Shown piece after piece: positions 47,310 to 55,662 of a stretch of 64,000 bases of DNA. The notes beneath the pieces are model-generated. The model saw nothing but the letters and a program-made list of their open reading frames with translations. It had not been told where the DNA came from and searched no databases. Each line of letters opens with the position of its first letter. The stretch's first letter is position 1. A program made the translations under genes and the position numbers. This stretch comes from Candidatus Sulfotelmatobacter sp. (GTDB lineage Bacteria; Acidobacteriota; Terriglobia; Terriglobales; Acidobacteriaceae). The stretch covers positions 1,488,001-1,552,000 of the forward strand of contig DASYBM010000004.1 of NCBI GenBank assembly GCA_036500765.1, read 5' to 3'.

Positions 47310-47386
47310 GCGCCCGTAGCTCAGCTGGATAGAGCGGTTGCCTCCGGAGCAACAGGTCGGGAGTTCGAATCTCTCCGGGCGCACCA
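47310..47386 (+). tRNA. tRNA-Arg (anticodon CCG)
   Basis: Full cloverleaf of 77 bases including an encoded CCA. The acceptor stem GCGCCCG pairs with CGGGCGC, the D-arm is GCTC...GAGC, the anticodon stem GTTGC/GCAAC encloses loop CTCCGGA with anticodon CCG (reads CGG), and the T-arm is GGGAG-TTCGAAT-CTCTC. Confidence 0.97.
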
Positions 47387-47492
47387 TCCCCCAAGTAAAC
47401 AGCACGCCGCAAAGCCCCAATAAGCCGGCACCACTCTCACTAGTCGGCTGTGCGAAAGCCCCGGAGCCCAGGAGCAAATGCCCAGGAGCAAA

Positions 47493-48776
47493 ATGTCGAA
47501 GCCCAATCAATGGCTGAAGCGCGCAGTCCGAGTTCTGCTTACACTCGCATTCGCCGCTTTTCCGATATTCTGCTCGGCTGCCGATGATCCCGCAGCGAGC
47601 CTGCATGGGCCCGCTGCGGGCCTCTACCTGAAAGTGCAGCTCGCCTCTCCCTTAAAAATGTCGAGGCTGAAGCCCGGCGACGTGGTGGAAGGCGGTCTAT
47701 CCAGAGATGTCTATGCGGCTGATCGTAAACTGTTCGCCGCCGGAAGCCGCGTGGGGCTGACGGTCGACCACATGGAAAAGAGAAAGCGCATTCCCAATGA
47801 CCACTGGCCGTGGGTGGTCAACGCTTTCACGCCTCGCCACGAAAACTATCCCATCTTTCATACCGCTAGCGTGCTCGACGGCGGTCATGAGAGTCCGCTG
47901 CAAGTCTCGCTGATTGCGGTGAGTCGCCTGCGTGAAGTTCACGCCAAAACGAAGAAAAATTCAGGCGCCGAAAATGGCGCAGTCGATCTGCTCCCGCCGA
48001 CCCAGAAGAAATCGCCCGCGCCCACTCTGGTGCTGGAAGCTTTCGGCGTCGAGAACTCTACCGCTTCGGCAAACTTCTCGGCAAGCGCTTCGGAAACCGC
48101 GACGGCTGAAGAATCATCTCGACAAGAAGAGTCAAAGATCGCCACTCTCCCCGCCGGCACTCGTTGCAAGATTCTTCTTTTAGGCAGCATTAGCGCCTCG
48201 AAGAGCTTGCCCGGAGACGTCGTGCAAGGTCGCCTGCTTGAGCCCGTCCTTCTGAATCAGAAGCTCGTTCTACCGGCCGATAGCCTGTTTGAAGGCAAAG
48301 TCATCAAGAAAACCAAGCCCCGCATGTTGAGCCGCGCCGGCTCGCTCTACCTGATCTTCACCCAACTCACTCTGCCCGGCGGAAATCGAATTCCCATCGC
48401 GGCGTCCCTCGCCGGAGCAGAATTGGATCGGCGCTCCCACACCCGCATCGACGCGGAAGGTGGCCTGCACGGCGAACGCCCCGGCAACCCGTGGATGGCC
48501 ATCAACCTCGGCATGAGCGCCGGCCTCGCCAAAGAAGTCGACGACGGGGTTCAAATCGCTATTGAAGCCCTCGTCTCGACCGCCACCGACGCTTCCACCG
48601 CAGGCTCTGCGCGCATCGTGTCGACCTGCGTTTCCGGCATCTACCTGGCGACGCGTCATGGCCGCGACGTAGTTCTTCCGCGCTTCACCGAAATGGAAAT
48701 TTCCCTCGACCGCCCACTCTCGCTGAACCCCACCGCCCCGATCGAAACCCCCACAGCAGTCCTAGGCGCAAAATAG
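47493..48776 (+). CDS. exported protein of unknown function with two related beta domains
   Basis: About 427 residues. A signal peptide (VRVLLTLAFAAFPIFCSA) precedes two similar stretches. The first is around residues 40-85 (LASPLKMSRLKPGDVVEGGL ... LFAAGSRVGLTVD) and the second around 220-270 (LLGSISASKSLPGDVVQGRL ... LVLPADSLFEGKV), joined by a Ser/Thr/Glu-rich linker. The end (LPRFTEMEISLDRPLSL) recalls the TrbI/VirB10-like pattern for bacterial surface beta-barrels, but only weakly. Two near-identical ribosome-site/ATG units precede it, giving alternative starts at 47478 and 47493 in the same frame. Function unknown. Confidence 0.75.
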   Translation: MSKPNQWLKRAVRVLLTLAFAAFPIFCSAADDPAASLHGPAAGLYLKVQLASPLKMSRLKPGDVVEGGLSRDVYAADRKLFAAGSRVGLTVDHMEKRKRIPNDHWPWVVNAFTPRHENYPIFHTASVLDGGHESPLQVSLIAVSRLREVHAKTKKNSGAENGAVDLLPPTQKKSPAPTLVLEAFGVENSTASANFSASASETATAEESSRQEESKIATLPAGTRCKILLLGSISASKSLPGDVVQGRLLEPVLLNQKLVLPADSLFEGKVIKKTKPRMLSRAGSLYLIFTQLTLPGGNRIPIAASLAGAELDRRSHTRIDAEGGLHGERPGNPWMAINLGMSAGLAKEVDDGVQIAIEALVSTATDASTAGSARIVSTCVSGIYLATRHGRDVVLPRFTEMEISLDRPLSLNPTAPIETPTAVLGAK

Positions 48777-48948
48777 CACACCGATCCCCCTACCTAAGCT
48801 GCCGCCGCCGACCTTCGAACTTCCATGAGCCAACGGGTAGCTCGGAATAACGAGAGGGGCGTGTGGACGCGGGCAACACCCGCAAATGACCACGAAAAAC
48901 CGTTCAAATTGAGTTATTTGGGAACATTCTTGAGACGAGAGCTACGAT

Positions 48949-48977
48949 TTGTATTGCTATAAGATACATCGTACGAT
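48949..48977 (+). promoter_or_regulatory. possible promoter with overlapping palindrome upstream of the PadR regulator
   Basis: TTGTAT (48949-48954), 17 bases, then TACGAT (48972-48977). The perfect 10 bp palindrome ATCGTACGAT (48968-48977) covers the -10 element, 12 bases before the ATG. This is a natural site for self-repression by the PadR product. The promoter match is moderate. Confidence 0.45.
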
Positions 48978-48989
48978 ATATTGTGAAAC

Positions 48990-49712
48990 ATGATTAAACA
49001 CAACCATTTCAAAGACTCTTCAACATCAGCACGTTTCGATTGCGGCTACAGCCGCGAACACGGTCCCGAACGCGACCAAGAACATGACCGAGGACACGGA
49101 CGAGAACACGACCGCGAACGCAGCCGAGAACACGCCCGAGGGCACGGCCGTCATCACGGACGCCGCGGATTCCGTCGTGGAGGCCCTGGATTTGTGAGCG
49201 ACTTCGCCGGCGGCGATTTTCCCGGCGGTCGCAAGCTCGACGCGATCGACATTCAATTGGTGATTCTGGCGTTGCTCGCCGAACAACCAGCGCACGGCTA
49301 TGAACTGATCAAGACCCTCGAAGAGCGTTCGGGCGGATTCTATACGCCCAGCCCGGGCGTGATTTATCCCGCGCTGACTTACCTGCATGAGATCGGTTAC
49401 ACCAGCGTGGAACAGCAGGGTACGCGGAAGCTTTACAGCATTACACCTGAGGGCAAGGCCCATCTGGAAGCAAATCGCGCGAACGCCGAAGCGATTCTCG
49501 AAGCTCTGGCGCGAATTGGTGGACGAATGGAGCAGGTACGCGAAGCGTTCGCTGGCGTGGGCGATTCTGACGGAGGCGCTTCCGACGAAGTGCATCGCGC
49601 GCGCCACGCTCTGAAGCACGCGCTGCGCCGTAAACACGGGTGCGATCCCGAGGAAGCGAAGCGGATCGCCAATATTCTCGATCGAGCTGCGACGGAAATA
49701 CTGGGAAAGTAG
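48990..49712 (+). CDS. PadR-family regulator with His-rich N-terminal tail (YqjI-like)
   Basis: 240 residues. Residues 21-60 are a low-complexity His/Arg/Glu/Asp/Gly tail with eight His (REHGPERDQEHDRGHGREHD is part of it). A Gly-rich linker and a PadR winged helix (about 85-165, ALLAEQPAHGYELIKTLEER then YTPSPGVIYPALTYL) follow, with a helical dimerisation tail. This layout matches E. coli YqjI, a metal-responsive repressor whose His/Cys-rich N-terminus binds nickel and iron; here Cys is scarce in the tail. I infer metal-controlled repression, possibly of its own promoter, where a palindrome covers the -10 box. The tail is encoded by imperfect short DNA repeats. Confidence 0.87.
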   Translation: MIKHNHFKDSSTSARFDCGYSREHGPERDQEHDRGHGREHDRERSREHARGHGRHHGRRGFRRGGPGFVSDFAGGDFPGGRKLDAIDIQLVILALLAEQPAHGYELIKTLEERSGGFYTPSPGVIYPALTYLHEIGYTSVEQQGTRKLYSITPEGKAHLEANRANAEAILEALARIGGRMEQVREAFAGVGDSDGGASDEVHRARHALKHALRRKHGCDPEEAKRIANILDRAATEILGK

Positions 49713-49768
49713 GGGGGCCGCAGGCGCTACATCAACACTGAAAGACAGACCAACAGAAAGAGCGATTC

Positions 49769-50428
49769 ATGCCAAATACTTTGCTAAATGAAACCTTCAA
49801 GAGCGTAATTCAGGATGAACGCGTCCGCGCGGTAATCGAGCGACTGGAGGCAGAACGTCGCGGCGCGCGGGCCGGCAGTCCGAACGATGACGGTCAAAGC
49901 CGGGATCCGTATGACTATGCGGACCGGGGATTCTCAATTCGCCCCGACCAGGGCGACCTGATCTATCTTTTATGCCGCGGAATGCGTGCTACGCGCGTGG
50001 TCGAGTTCGCGACTTCGGTCGGAATGTCGACCCTTTATTTCGCGGCAGCTATGCGCGACAACGGCGGCGGTCGCGTGATCGGCTCAGAACTCGTCCCGGC
50101 GAAAGTCGCGACCGCGAGGCGTAATCTCAGCGAGGCAAGCCTCGCCGACTATGCAGAAATACGCGAGGGCGATGCGCGGCAAACACTTCGCGATCTGGGA
50201 GGTTTGGTGGATTTTGCTTTGATCGACGGCTGGCCGCGCGATGCAGAGCCCTCGCTGGCGCGTGAGGTGATTGAGATCGTCTCTCCACAACTTCGCCTTG
50301 GCGGGTACGTGATGAACGACAATGCAGAGCCGGATTTTCTGGAGTTTATTCGCGATCCGGGCAATGGGTTTATTTCGGTGACGCTGCCGCTCAAGAAAGG
50401 AACCGAGCTTTCGGTGAAGGTGGCGTAA
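49769..50428 (+). CDS. class I SAM-dependent methyltransferase (O-methyltransferase family 3-like)
   Basis: 219 residues with the Rossmann methyltransferase layout. The SAM motif VVEFATSVGMSTLYFAAAMR lies in the first third, the acidic loop at VIGSELVPAKVATARRNL, then EIREGDARQTLRDL and DFALIDGW (motif for metal or substrate). It resembles caffeoyl-CoA-type O-methyltransferases acting on small catechol-like compounds. It follows the PadR gene by 56 bases; PadR proteins often control phenolic-acid genes, so a link is possible. The substrate is unknown. Confidence 0.85.
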   Translation: MPNTLLNETFKSVIQDERVRAVIERLEAERRGARAGSPNDDGQSRDPYDYADRGFSIRPDQGDLIYLLCRGMRATRVVEFATSVGMSTLYFAAAMRDNGGGRVIGSELVPAKVATARRNLSEASLADYAEIREGDARQTLRDLGGLVDFALIDGWPRDAEPSLAREVIEIVSPQLRLGGYVMNDNAEPDFLEFIRDPGNGFISVTLPLKKGTELSVKVA

Positions 50429-50972
50429 TTCACCGAAGGGCTCCTACCGACGCTTGACGCAGAAGGTAAACCCAATCCCGAAACAACTGTTCATCCAAAA
50501 ACGGCGTTAGGGAAATTGGCAGCCCCTCGGCCCACAGCCAGAGTCAGGCCATGGTGGCCTGATGGCCCTCCTTGCGGCGCTCTTCGCGCAAGGGTGGGGG
50601 GTGGCGGGCAGTTCGACGACCGAGGTTCTCTACAGCCCCTCGGGTGTCAAGCAAAATCGATTCCTTCCTCGCTAACTCATTCTCCCGAAAGCCATTACAC
50701 TTCCACCTCGCCGCAACAATCCCCTCCGATCCTGTTAAGATAGAAGGAGTCGTGTTCAGCCGCAGCGAGTGTCAATCCCTCAATCCGGACGCACCTTCCA
50801 GTATAGCTGCTAACCCCTTATTCCGGAATATTTTGCGTGTAAGTGCTTACCGCTCAATACTTTGCGGACGCGATATCCATATCAAATCGACGCAACTCAT
50901 TCAGAATCAGTATTTTAACGAAAAATCTTTTCTTTTTTTTTCGGGATATGAATCCGCCCTCGAGCCAACTGA
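50429..50972. other. 544 bp gene-free region upstream of ferrochelatase
   Basis: No credible gene. It holds a 7 bp inverted repeat CCTTGCG/CGCAAGG near 50570-50594, a TTAAGAT (-10-like) stretch near 50735, and an AT-rich tract with long T runs (about 50919-50942) just before the ferrochelatase gene. The base content falls sharply from GC-rich to AT-rich across it. It may be the ferrochelatase promoter and leader; no known riboswitch was recognised. Confidence 0.5.
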
Positions 50973-52025
50973 ATGAACTACGACGCAATTTTGGTTGTCG
51001 CGTTCGGCGGACCGGAATCCACCGAAGACGTGATTCCGTTTCTCGAAAATGTGCTGCGCGGCAGAAATGTTCCGCGCGAGCGCATGCTCTCAGTCGCCGA
51101 GCACTATTATCGCTTCGGCGGAAAAAGTCCTATCAACCAGCAGACCCGCGAACTGATTGCCGCGCTTGAGAACGAACTAGCGCAGCACGGCCCGAAATTG
51201 CGCGTCTATTGGGGAAACCGCAACTGGCATCCTATGCTGGCGGAAACTCTGCGGCAGATGAAGCAAGATGGCATTCGCCGCGCCCTCGCCTTCGTGACTT
51301 CAGCATACAGCTCGTATTCCGGATGCCGACAGTATCGCGAAAATATCATACGGGCCCAAGATGAAGTCGGCGCGCCAGCGCCTGAGATCGAAAAGTTACG
51401 CGTGTTCTTCAATCATCCTGGATTCCTCGAGGCCACGGAGGATCGTGTGCGCGATGCGTTCAGGGAAGTACCCGCAGATGCCAGCCAGAACGCTCAGATC
51501 GTTTACGTCGCGCACAGCATACCAATGTCGATGGCCAACACTTGTGACTATGTCCGCCAGTTGGAAGAGGTACGCAAGCTGGTCTCCGCGCGGCTGGGCA
51601 TCGCGAATGACGCTCTTATCTATCAAAGCCGCAGCGGCGCACCCGGCCAGCCATGGCTTGAGCCCGACATTCTCGATTACTTGCGCGAAGTCAAAGCTCG
51701 CAACCTGGCGAGCGCCGTCGTCATCGCGCCGATCGGTTTTATTTCCGATCACATGGAGGTGGTGTATGACCTCGACATTGAAGCACGCCAACTGGGCGAT
51801 TCGCTCGCGCTGCCGATGGCACGCGCAAGAACGGTAGGATTGCATCCCAAGTTCATCGCCATGATTCGTGAACTGATTCTGGAGCGCACCAACCCGGAAA
51901 CGGAGCGGAGGGCTCTCGGCTCGCTGGGCCCGCGAGCAGACGTTTGCCCGCAGAACTGCTGTCCCGCGCCAGAACGATCGGCGCGTTCGCAAGTCGAGCA
52001 AGTAAGATCTGAAAGCGCGACGTAG
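50973..52025 (+). CDS. hemH: ferrochelatase (probably coproporphyrin ferrochelatase) with Cys cluster motif
   Basis: 350-residue chelatase that inserts ferrous iron into a porphyrin. Key residues are the His of VYVAHSIPMSMANT (H181) and the Glu of GFISDHMEVVYDLD (E262). Cys118 in SYSGCRQY and Cys325/329/330 in DVCPQNCCP match the pattern of [2Fe-2S]-carrying actinobacterial ferrochelatases, so a cluster is likely here too. Those enzymes act on coproporphyrin III, so the product may be coproheme (CpfC). The gene stands alone; no other heme gene is in the window. Start is ATG at 50973. Confidence 0.92.
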   Translation: MNYDAILVVAFGGPESTEDVIPFLENVLRGRNVPRERMLSVAEHYYRFGGKSPINQQTRELIAALENELAQHGPKLRVYWGNRNWHPMLAETLRQMKQDGIRRALAFVTSAYSSYSGCRQYRENIIRAQDEVGAPAPEIEKLRVFFNHPGFLEATEDRVRDAFREVPADASQNAQIVYVAHSIPMSMANTCDYVRQLEEVRKLVSARLGIANDALIYQSRSGAPGQPWLEPDILDYLREVKARNLASAVVIAPIGFISDHMEVVYDLDIEARQLGDSLALPMARARTVGLHPKFIAMIRELILERTNPETERRALGSLGPRADVCPQNCCPAPERSARSQVEQVRSESAT

Positions 52026-52059
52026 CGGAGATGCCGTGAATACGTGGATGAGAGAAGTC

Positions 52060-52728
52060 TTACTTCGACGTCGCCGGAACGGCGGGATGCTCGTAATCGG
52101 TCGCTTTCGGACGGCCCTCAACCAGATGCATGGTATCGAGAATAGTCCGGACCACAGGTTCATTCCCTACCGCCGTATTGAGCATGACGTGATAAAGCGA
52201 GCGCGTAGGCCAGTCCGCATTGAAATAGTGTTTCACATAGGCGATGCGTTCGCGGTCGACGGAATCAACCAGATCCACAGCCTCTTCTTCGCTGTGCCCC
52301 TCCGCCATGATGCGCCGCAGTTTCTCGGCGCGTGGAGCGTAGAGAAAAACGTGGAAGGCGTCGGGATTCTCACGCAGCAGATAGGGCGCGCCCCGGCCTA
52401 CGATAATCGAATTGCCTTCCCGCGCGATCTTATTCATGACTTCTGACATCATCGACATCATGCGATCAGTATCGAAAACCTGACTCCCCAGGGCCGCGGA
52501 ATTGCGCTCATAACTGCCGCGCCAGAAGGATTTCGCGAGGCGGTGCAAGCGGCTGTCCCGGCGCTCGTCGCACCGCATCACCGCAGAGGGATCCACATTG
52601 GCAACGCGGGCAATTTCTTCGGTCAAACACTGGTCCCACAGCTTCCATCCCAGCTGTTCGGCGAGTTGGGTGGAGATCGCCGCGGCCCCGCAACCAAACT
52701 CGCGCTCGATGGTAACGATGCGAAACAT
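52060..52728 (-). CDS. cytidylate kinase-like family protein
   Basis: 222-residue protein of the cytidylate-kinase-like family (PF13189). It starts IVTIEREFGCGAAAISTQLA in place of a normal P-loop, as family members typically have 'SREFGSGG' there, then LGWKLWDQCLTEEIARVA, SIIVGRGAPYLL and VFLYAPRAEKLRRIM. No Lys of a classical GKS/T loop is present, so its nucleotide chemistry is uncertain. It is convergent with ferrochelatase and lies 34 bases after the EmrB stop, so it may be the last gene of the exporter operon. Confidence 0.8.
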   Translation of the reverse strand: MFRIVTIEREFGCGAAAISTQLAEQLGWKLWDQCLTEEIARVANVDPSAVMRCDERRDSRLHRLAKSFWRGSYERNSAALGSQVFDTDRMMSMMSEVMNKIAREGNSIIVGRGAPYLLRENPDAFHVFLYAPRAEKLRRIMAEGHSEEEAVDLVDSVDRERIAYVKHYFNADWPTRSLYHVMLNTAVGNEPVVRTILDTMHLVEGRPKATDYEHPAVPATSK

Positions 52729-52762
52729 GGCCGGTATGGTACGTACTTCCGGTAGTACGTAC

Positions 52763-54361
52763 TTAGTGTACTGCGATTCCGCCGCCGGGCCTCGATTTTT
52801 TCATCAGGAACACCATGGGGATCATAGCTGCAATGGCCACGGCGAGAAACATGAAGCAGTCGAGATAGGACAGCATGGAAGCCTGACGGGCAACGGCATT
52901 CTGAATAATCGCGTAGGGCACGGAGGAAGATCCAGGAGGCCCACCCCCACGGGACTGGAGCATGATACCGAGCGCGTTCAGTCGTGCTCGAAGCTGCGCA
53001 TTGCTCGAACTTAAGTGGCTCGACAAGTAAGTGAGATGCGCCTGCGAACGCCGGTCGAGCATGGTGGTAACGATGGAAATGCCCACGCTGCCGCCGATGT
53101 TGCGCGCCAGATTCATCAAGCCGGACGCAGCGTTATTCTTGTCGCGTGGCAGGAAGGCGTAGGCCGCCGTGTTGATCGGAACAAAGAGGAACGCCATTCC
53201 CGCAGCCTGAATTACACGGGCCATCGCCACTGTCTTAAAGTCAATATCGAGATCGAATCCGGTCATGTGAAACAGTGAGAACGACAACATGACGAGCCCG
53301 AACAAGAGCAGCCAGCGCGGGCTATAGCGCGAGAGCAGAAATCCCACCAACGGCAGCAAAATAATGATGGTGAATCCGCCGGGCATAAGAGAAAGACCGG
53401 CCTCTTCCGCGGTGTACCCAAGCAGCGTCTGCGAAAACAGGGGCAGCAACAAAGTACTGCCAAGCAGGGCAAAGCCCAGCATGAACATCAACAGATTCGA
53501 GACTCCAAAGGTTCGATCCCGGAACAGGTGCAAGTCGATGATGGGATCTTTGTGCCTCCATTCCCAGATGGCGACGAAGATCAACGCGGAGACCGCGATG
53601 ATCGTAAGCGTAAGAATGAAGTGGGACTCGAACCAGTCATCGCGCTGGCCCTTGTCGAGGACGATCTGCAAAGCGCCCAGGCCTAGAGCAACGAAGCCCA
53701 GGCCGACGTAGTCAATCTTGGTCTCGCTGATCTTGCGGCGCCTGAAGTAGGGAGGATCTTGAATCAACCTGGAGGTCAGGAGGATGGAAATGATTCCTAC
53801 CGGAATGTTGATGAAGAAAATCCAGCGCCAGGTGAAGTTGTCGGTAATCCAGCCGCCGAGAGTGGGACCAATCGCAGGCGCGGTGACGACCGCCATGCCA
53901 TAGACCGCGAAAGCCATGCCGCGCTTGGCGGGCGGGAAGGTGTCGGCCAGAATCGCCTGTTCGCTGGGCTGGAGACCGCCGCCACCGGCGCCTTGCAGAA
54001 CGCGGCAAATAATCAGCGTCGCCAGGTTCGGCGCGAGACCACACATAAACGAACTCACGGTAAACAGCGCGACACAGCCCATGTAGAAATTCTTGCGGCC
54101 CATGATGGATGACAGCCATCCGCTCAGTGGAAGCACGATCGCGTTCGAAACGAGGTAGGAGGTGAGGACCCAGGTGCTCTCATCCTGTCCGGCGGAGAGA
54201 CTGCCTGCGATGTGGGGCAGGGCGACGTTAGCGATGGAAGTGTCAAGCACTTCCATGAATGTAGCCAGCGTAACCGTGATGGCGATAATCCACGGATTGA
54301 CCGCCGGACGCCAGGCGTCGGCCGCCTGATCCGTGCTGACGGTACCCGCCGCTGCACTCAT
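52763..54361 (-). CDS. emrB: MFS drug:proton antiporter, DHA2/EmrB family
   Basis: 532-residue transporter with 14 hydrophobic segments, the DHA2 count. Motif A-like LSSIMGRKNFYMG follows TM2, VLDTSIANVALPHIAGSL covers TM1, and GPTLGGWITDNFTWRWIFFINIP gives the family motif C region. It exports hydrophobic drugs or toxic acids with the EmrA and TolC subunits encoded just upstream. Its ATG overlaps the EmrA stop (ATGA). No MarR-type regulator is adjacent. Confidence 0.92.
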   Translation of the reverse strand: MSAAAGTVSTDQAADAWRPAVNPWIIAITVTLATFMEVLDTSIANVALPHIAGSLSAGQDESTWVLTSYLVSNAIVLPLSGWLSSIMGRKNFYMGCVALFTVSSFMCGLAPNLATLIICRVLQGAGGGGLQPSEQAILADTFPPAKRGMAFAVYGMAVVTAPAIGPTLGGWITDNFTWRWIFFINIPVGIISILLTSRLIQDPPYFRRRKISETKIDYVGLGFVALGLGALQIVLDKGQRDDWFESHFILTLTIIAVSALIFVAIWEWRHKDPIIDLHLFRDRTFGVSNLLMFMLGFALLGSTLLLPLFSQTLLGYTAEEAGLSLMPGGFTIIILLPLVGFLLSRYSPRWLLLFGLVMLSFSLFHMTGFDLDIDFKTVAMARVIQAAGMAFLFVPINTAAYAFLPRDKNNAASGLMNLARNIGGSVGISIVTTMLDRRSQAHLTYLSSHLSSSNAQLRARLNALGIMLQSRGGGPPGSSSVPYAIIQNAVARQASMLSYLDCFMFLAVAIAAMIPMVFLMKKSRPGGGIAVH

Positions 54362-55659
54362 TGGCGAATCCAGACCTTGGGCGTCACCGACATGCCGGGA
54401 CGCAATTGGTGATCGTTGTTGGCTCCGGGATCAAGCACAATCTTGACCGGAATGCGCTGCACTACTTTCACGTAGTTTCCGGTAGCGTTTTCGGGCGGCA
54501 GCAGACTGAAGCGCGCGCCGCTGGCTCCGGCAATGCTATCGACTTTACCGCTGTAGGATCGTCCGTTTGCGTCGACCTCGATAGTCACGCGCTGACCGAC
54601 TTTCATGTTGCGCAGCTGGGTTTCTTTGAGGTTGGCGGTGATCCAGATGTCGTCGAGATTGATGATCTTCATCAATTCCTGTCCGGGAGCGACGTTCTGC
54701 CCGACTTCCACGGTGCGGTCACTCACAACCCCATTCACGGGCGCGGCAATCTTGGTGTACTCCAGATTCAATCGGGCCTGTTCGAGATCGGCTTTTTTGC
54801 GCTGCGCTTCGGCTAGGGCGGAGGCGGCTTTGGCCCGCGTTACTTCCATCTGCCGGGGTGCGGTATTGGCGGTACTCCAGTTCGCCTGGGCCTGCACGAG
54901 CTTGCCCTGAGCCTGCGTGACCTGCTGTTGGGCCGCGTCGGCACTGGCGCGCGCGGCTTCTACGGTTGCCGCACTGGCCGTGGCCGCGGCGGTGGCCTGA
55001 TCGTACTGCTGCTGGGAAATCTCCTGTTTCTCGACTAACTGTTTGTAGCGGCCAAGGTCGTTTTGCGCTTTCACATTATTGGCTTCGGCTTCCTGCAATT
55101 GCGCTTTGGCGGCTTCGAACTGCTGTTTTGCGACTTGAATCCCAGCGCGGGCGCTATTCACGTCGGCTTCCGTCGCTGAGACCTGGCTCGTTGTGTTGAC
55201 GGAAGTAATTGGAATGGTCACACCGGCCGCCACGGCAGCGGCCTGAGCATCCTCAAAATCCGCTTTGGCGCGGTCATAGGCAACCTGATAGTCCGCCGGG
55301 TCGATCTCTACGAGCACGGTCCCCGCCGCGACGTATTGATTGTCCTGCACGTTAAGCTTGATCACGTGGCCCGAGATGCGAGCGCTTACGGAGTTGACAT
55401 GGCCGTCGATCTGGGCATCGTCGGTGGATTCGTAGCTGGAAAAATAACGATAGGCAAAGAATCCGGCGACCACGAGAACAATGAGGGCGATCAAGACAGC
55501 GATACGAAAACCGGAACTTTGCGTGCGCGAAGGCCTACGGTAATCCTGCTCGCTGGAGGGCAATGGTTTGGTCGTGCTCGCCGGCTGGGCCGTGCTTGCC
55601 GGGGCGGACCCAGGGGTTTCGCCTTTATTTCCGACGTCGGGAGTTTGTGTGGTTCCCAT
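54358..55659 (-). CDS. emrA: membrane fusion protein, HlyD/EmrA family
   Basis: 433 residues. A Pro/Ser/Thr-rich cytoplasmic tail (1-45), one membrane segment (about 50-70, FRIAVLIALIVLVVAGFFAYR) and a lipoyl half (VNSVSARISGHVIKLNVQDNQYV) come first. A long Ala/Gln-rich coiled coil (about 125-285) and the second lipoyl half (IAAPVNGVVSDRTVEVGQNV) with a beta-barrel ending LRPGMSVTPKVWIRQ follow. It links the inner-membrane EmrB pump to the TolC channel. It starts three bases after the TolC-family gene stop. Confidence 0.92.
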   Translation of the reverse strand: MGTTQTPDVGNKGETPGSAPASTAQPASTTKPLPSSEQDYRRPSRTQSSGFRIAVLIALIVLVVAGFFAYRYFSSYESTDDAQIDGHVNSVSARISGHVIKLNVQDNQYVAAGTVLVEIDPADYQVAYDRAKADFEDAQAAAVAAGVTIPITSVNTTSQVSATEADVNSARAGIQVAKQQFEAAKAQLQEAEANNVKAQNDLGRYKQLVEKQEISQQQYDQATAAATASAATVEAARASADAAQQQVTQAQGKLVQAQANWSTANTAPRQMEVTRAKAASALAEAQRKKADLEQARLNLEYTKIAAPVNGVVSDRTVEVGQNVAPGQELMKIINLDDIWITANLKETQLRNMKVGQRVTIEVDANGRSYSGKVDSIAGASGARFSLLPPENATGNYVKVVQRIPVKIVLDPGANNDHQLRPGMSVTPKVWIRQ

Positions 55660-55662
55660 AGG

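Noticed and set aside
50572-50976. 134-codon frame upstream of ferrochelatase
   Set aside because: Composition changes along its length, there is no ribosome site and no domain, and it runs into the ferrochelatase start. Treated as intergenic.
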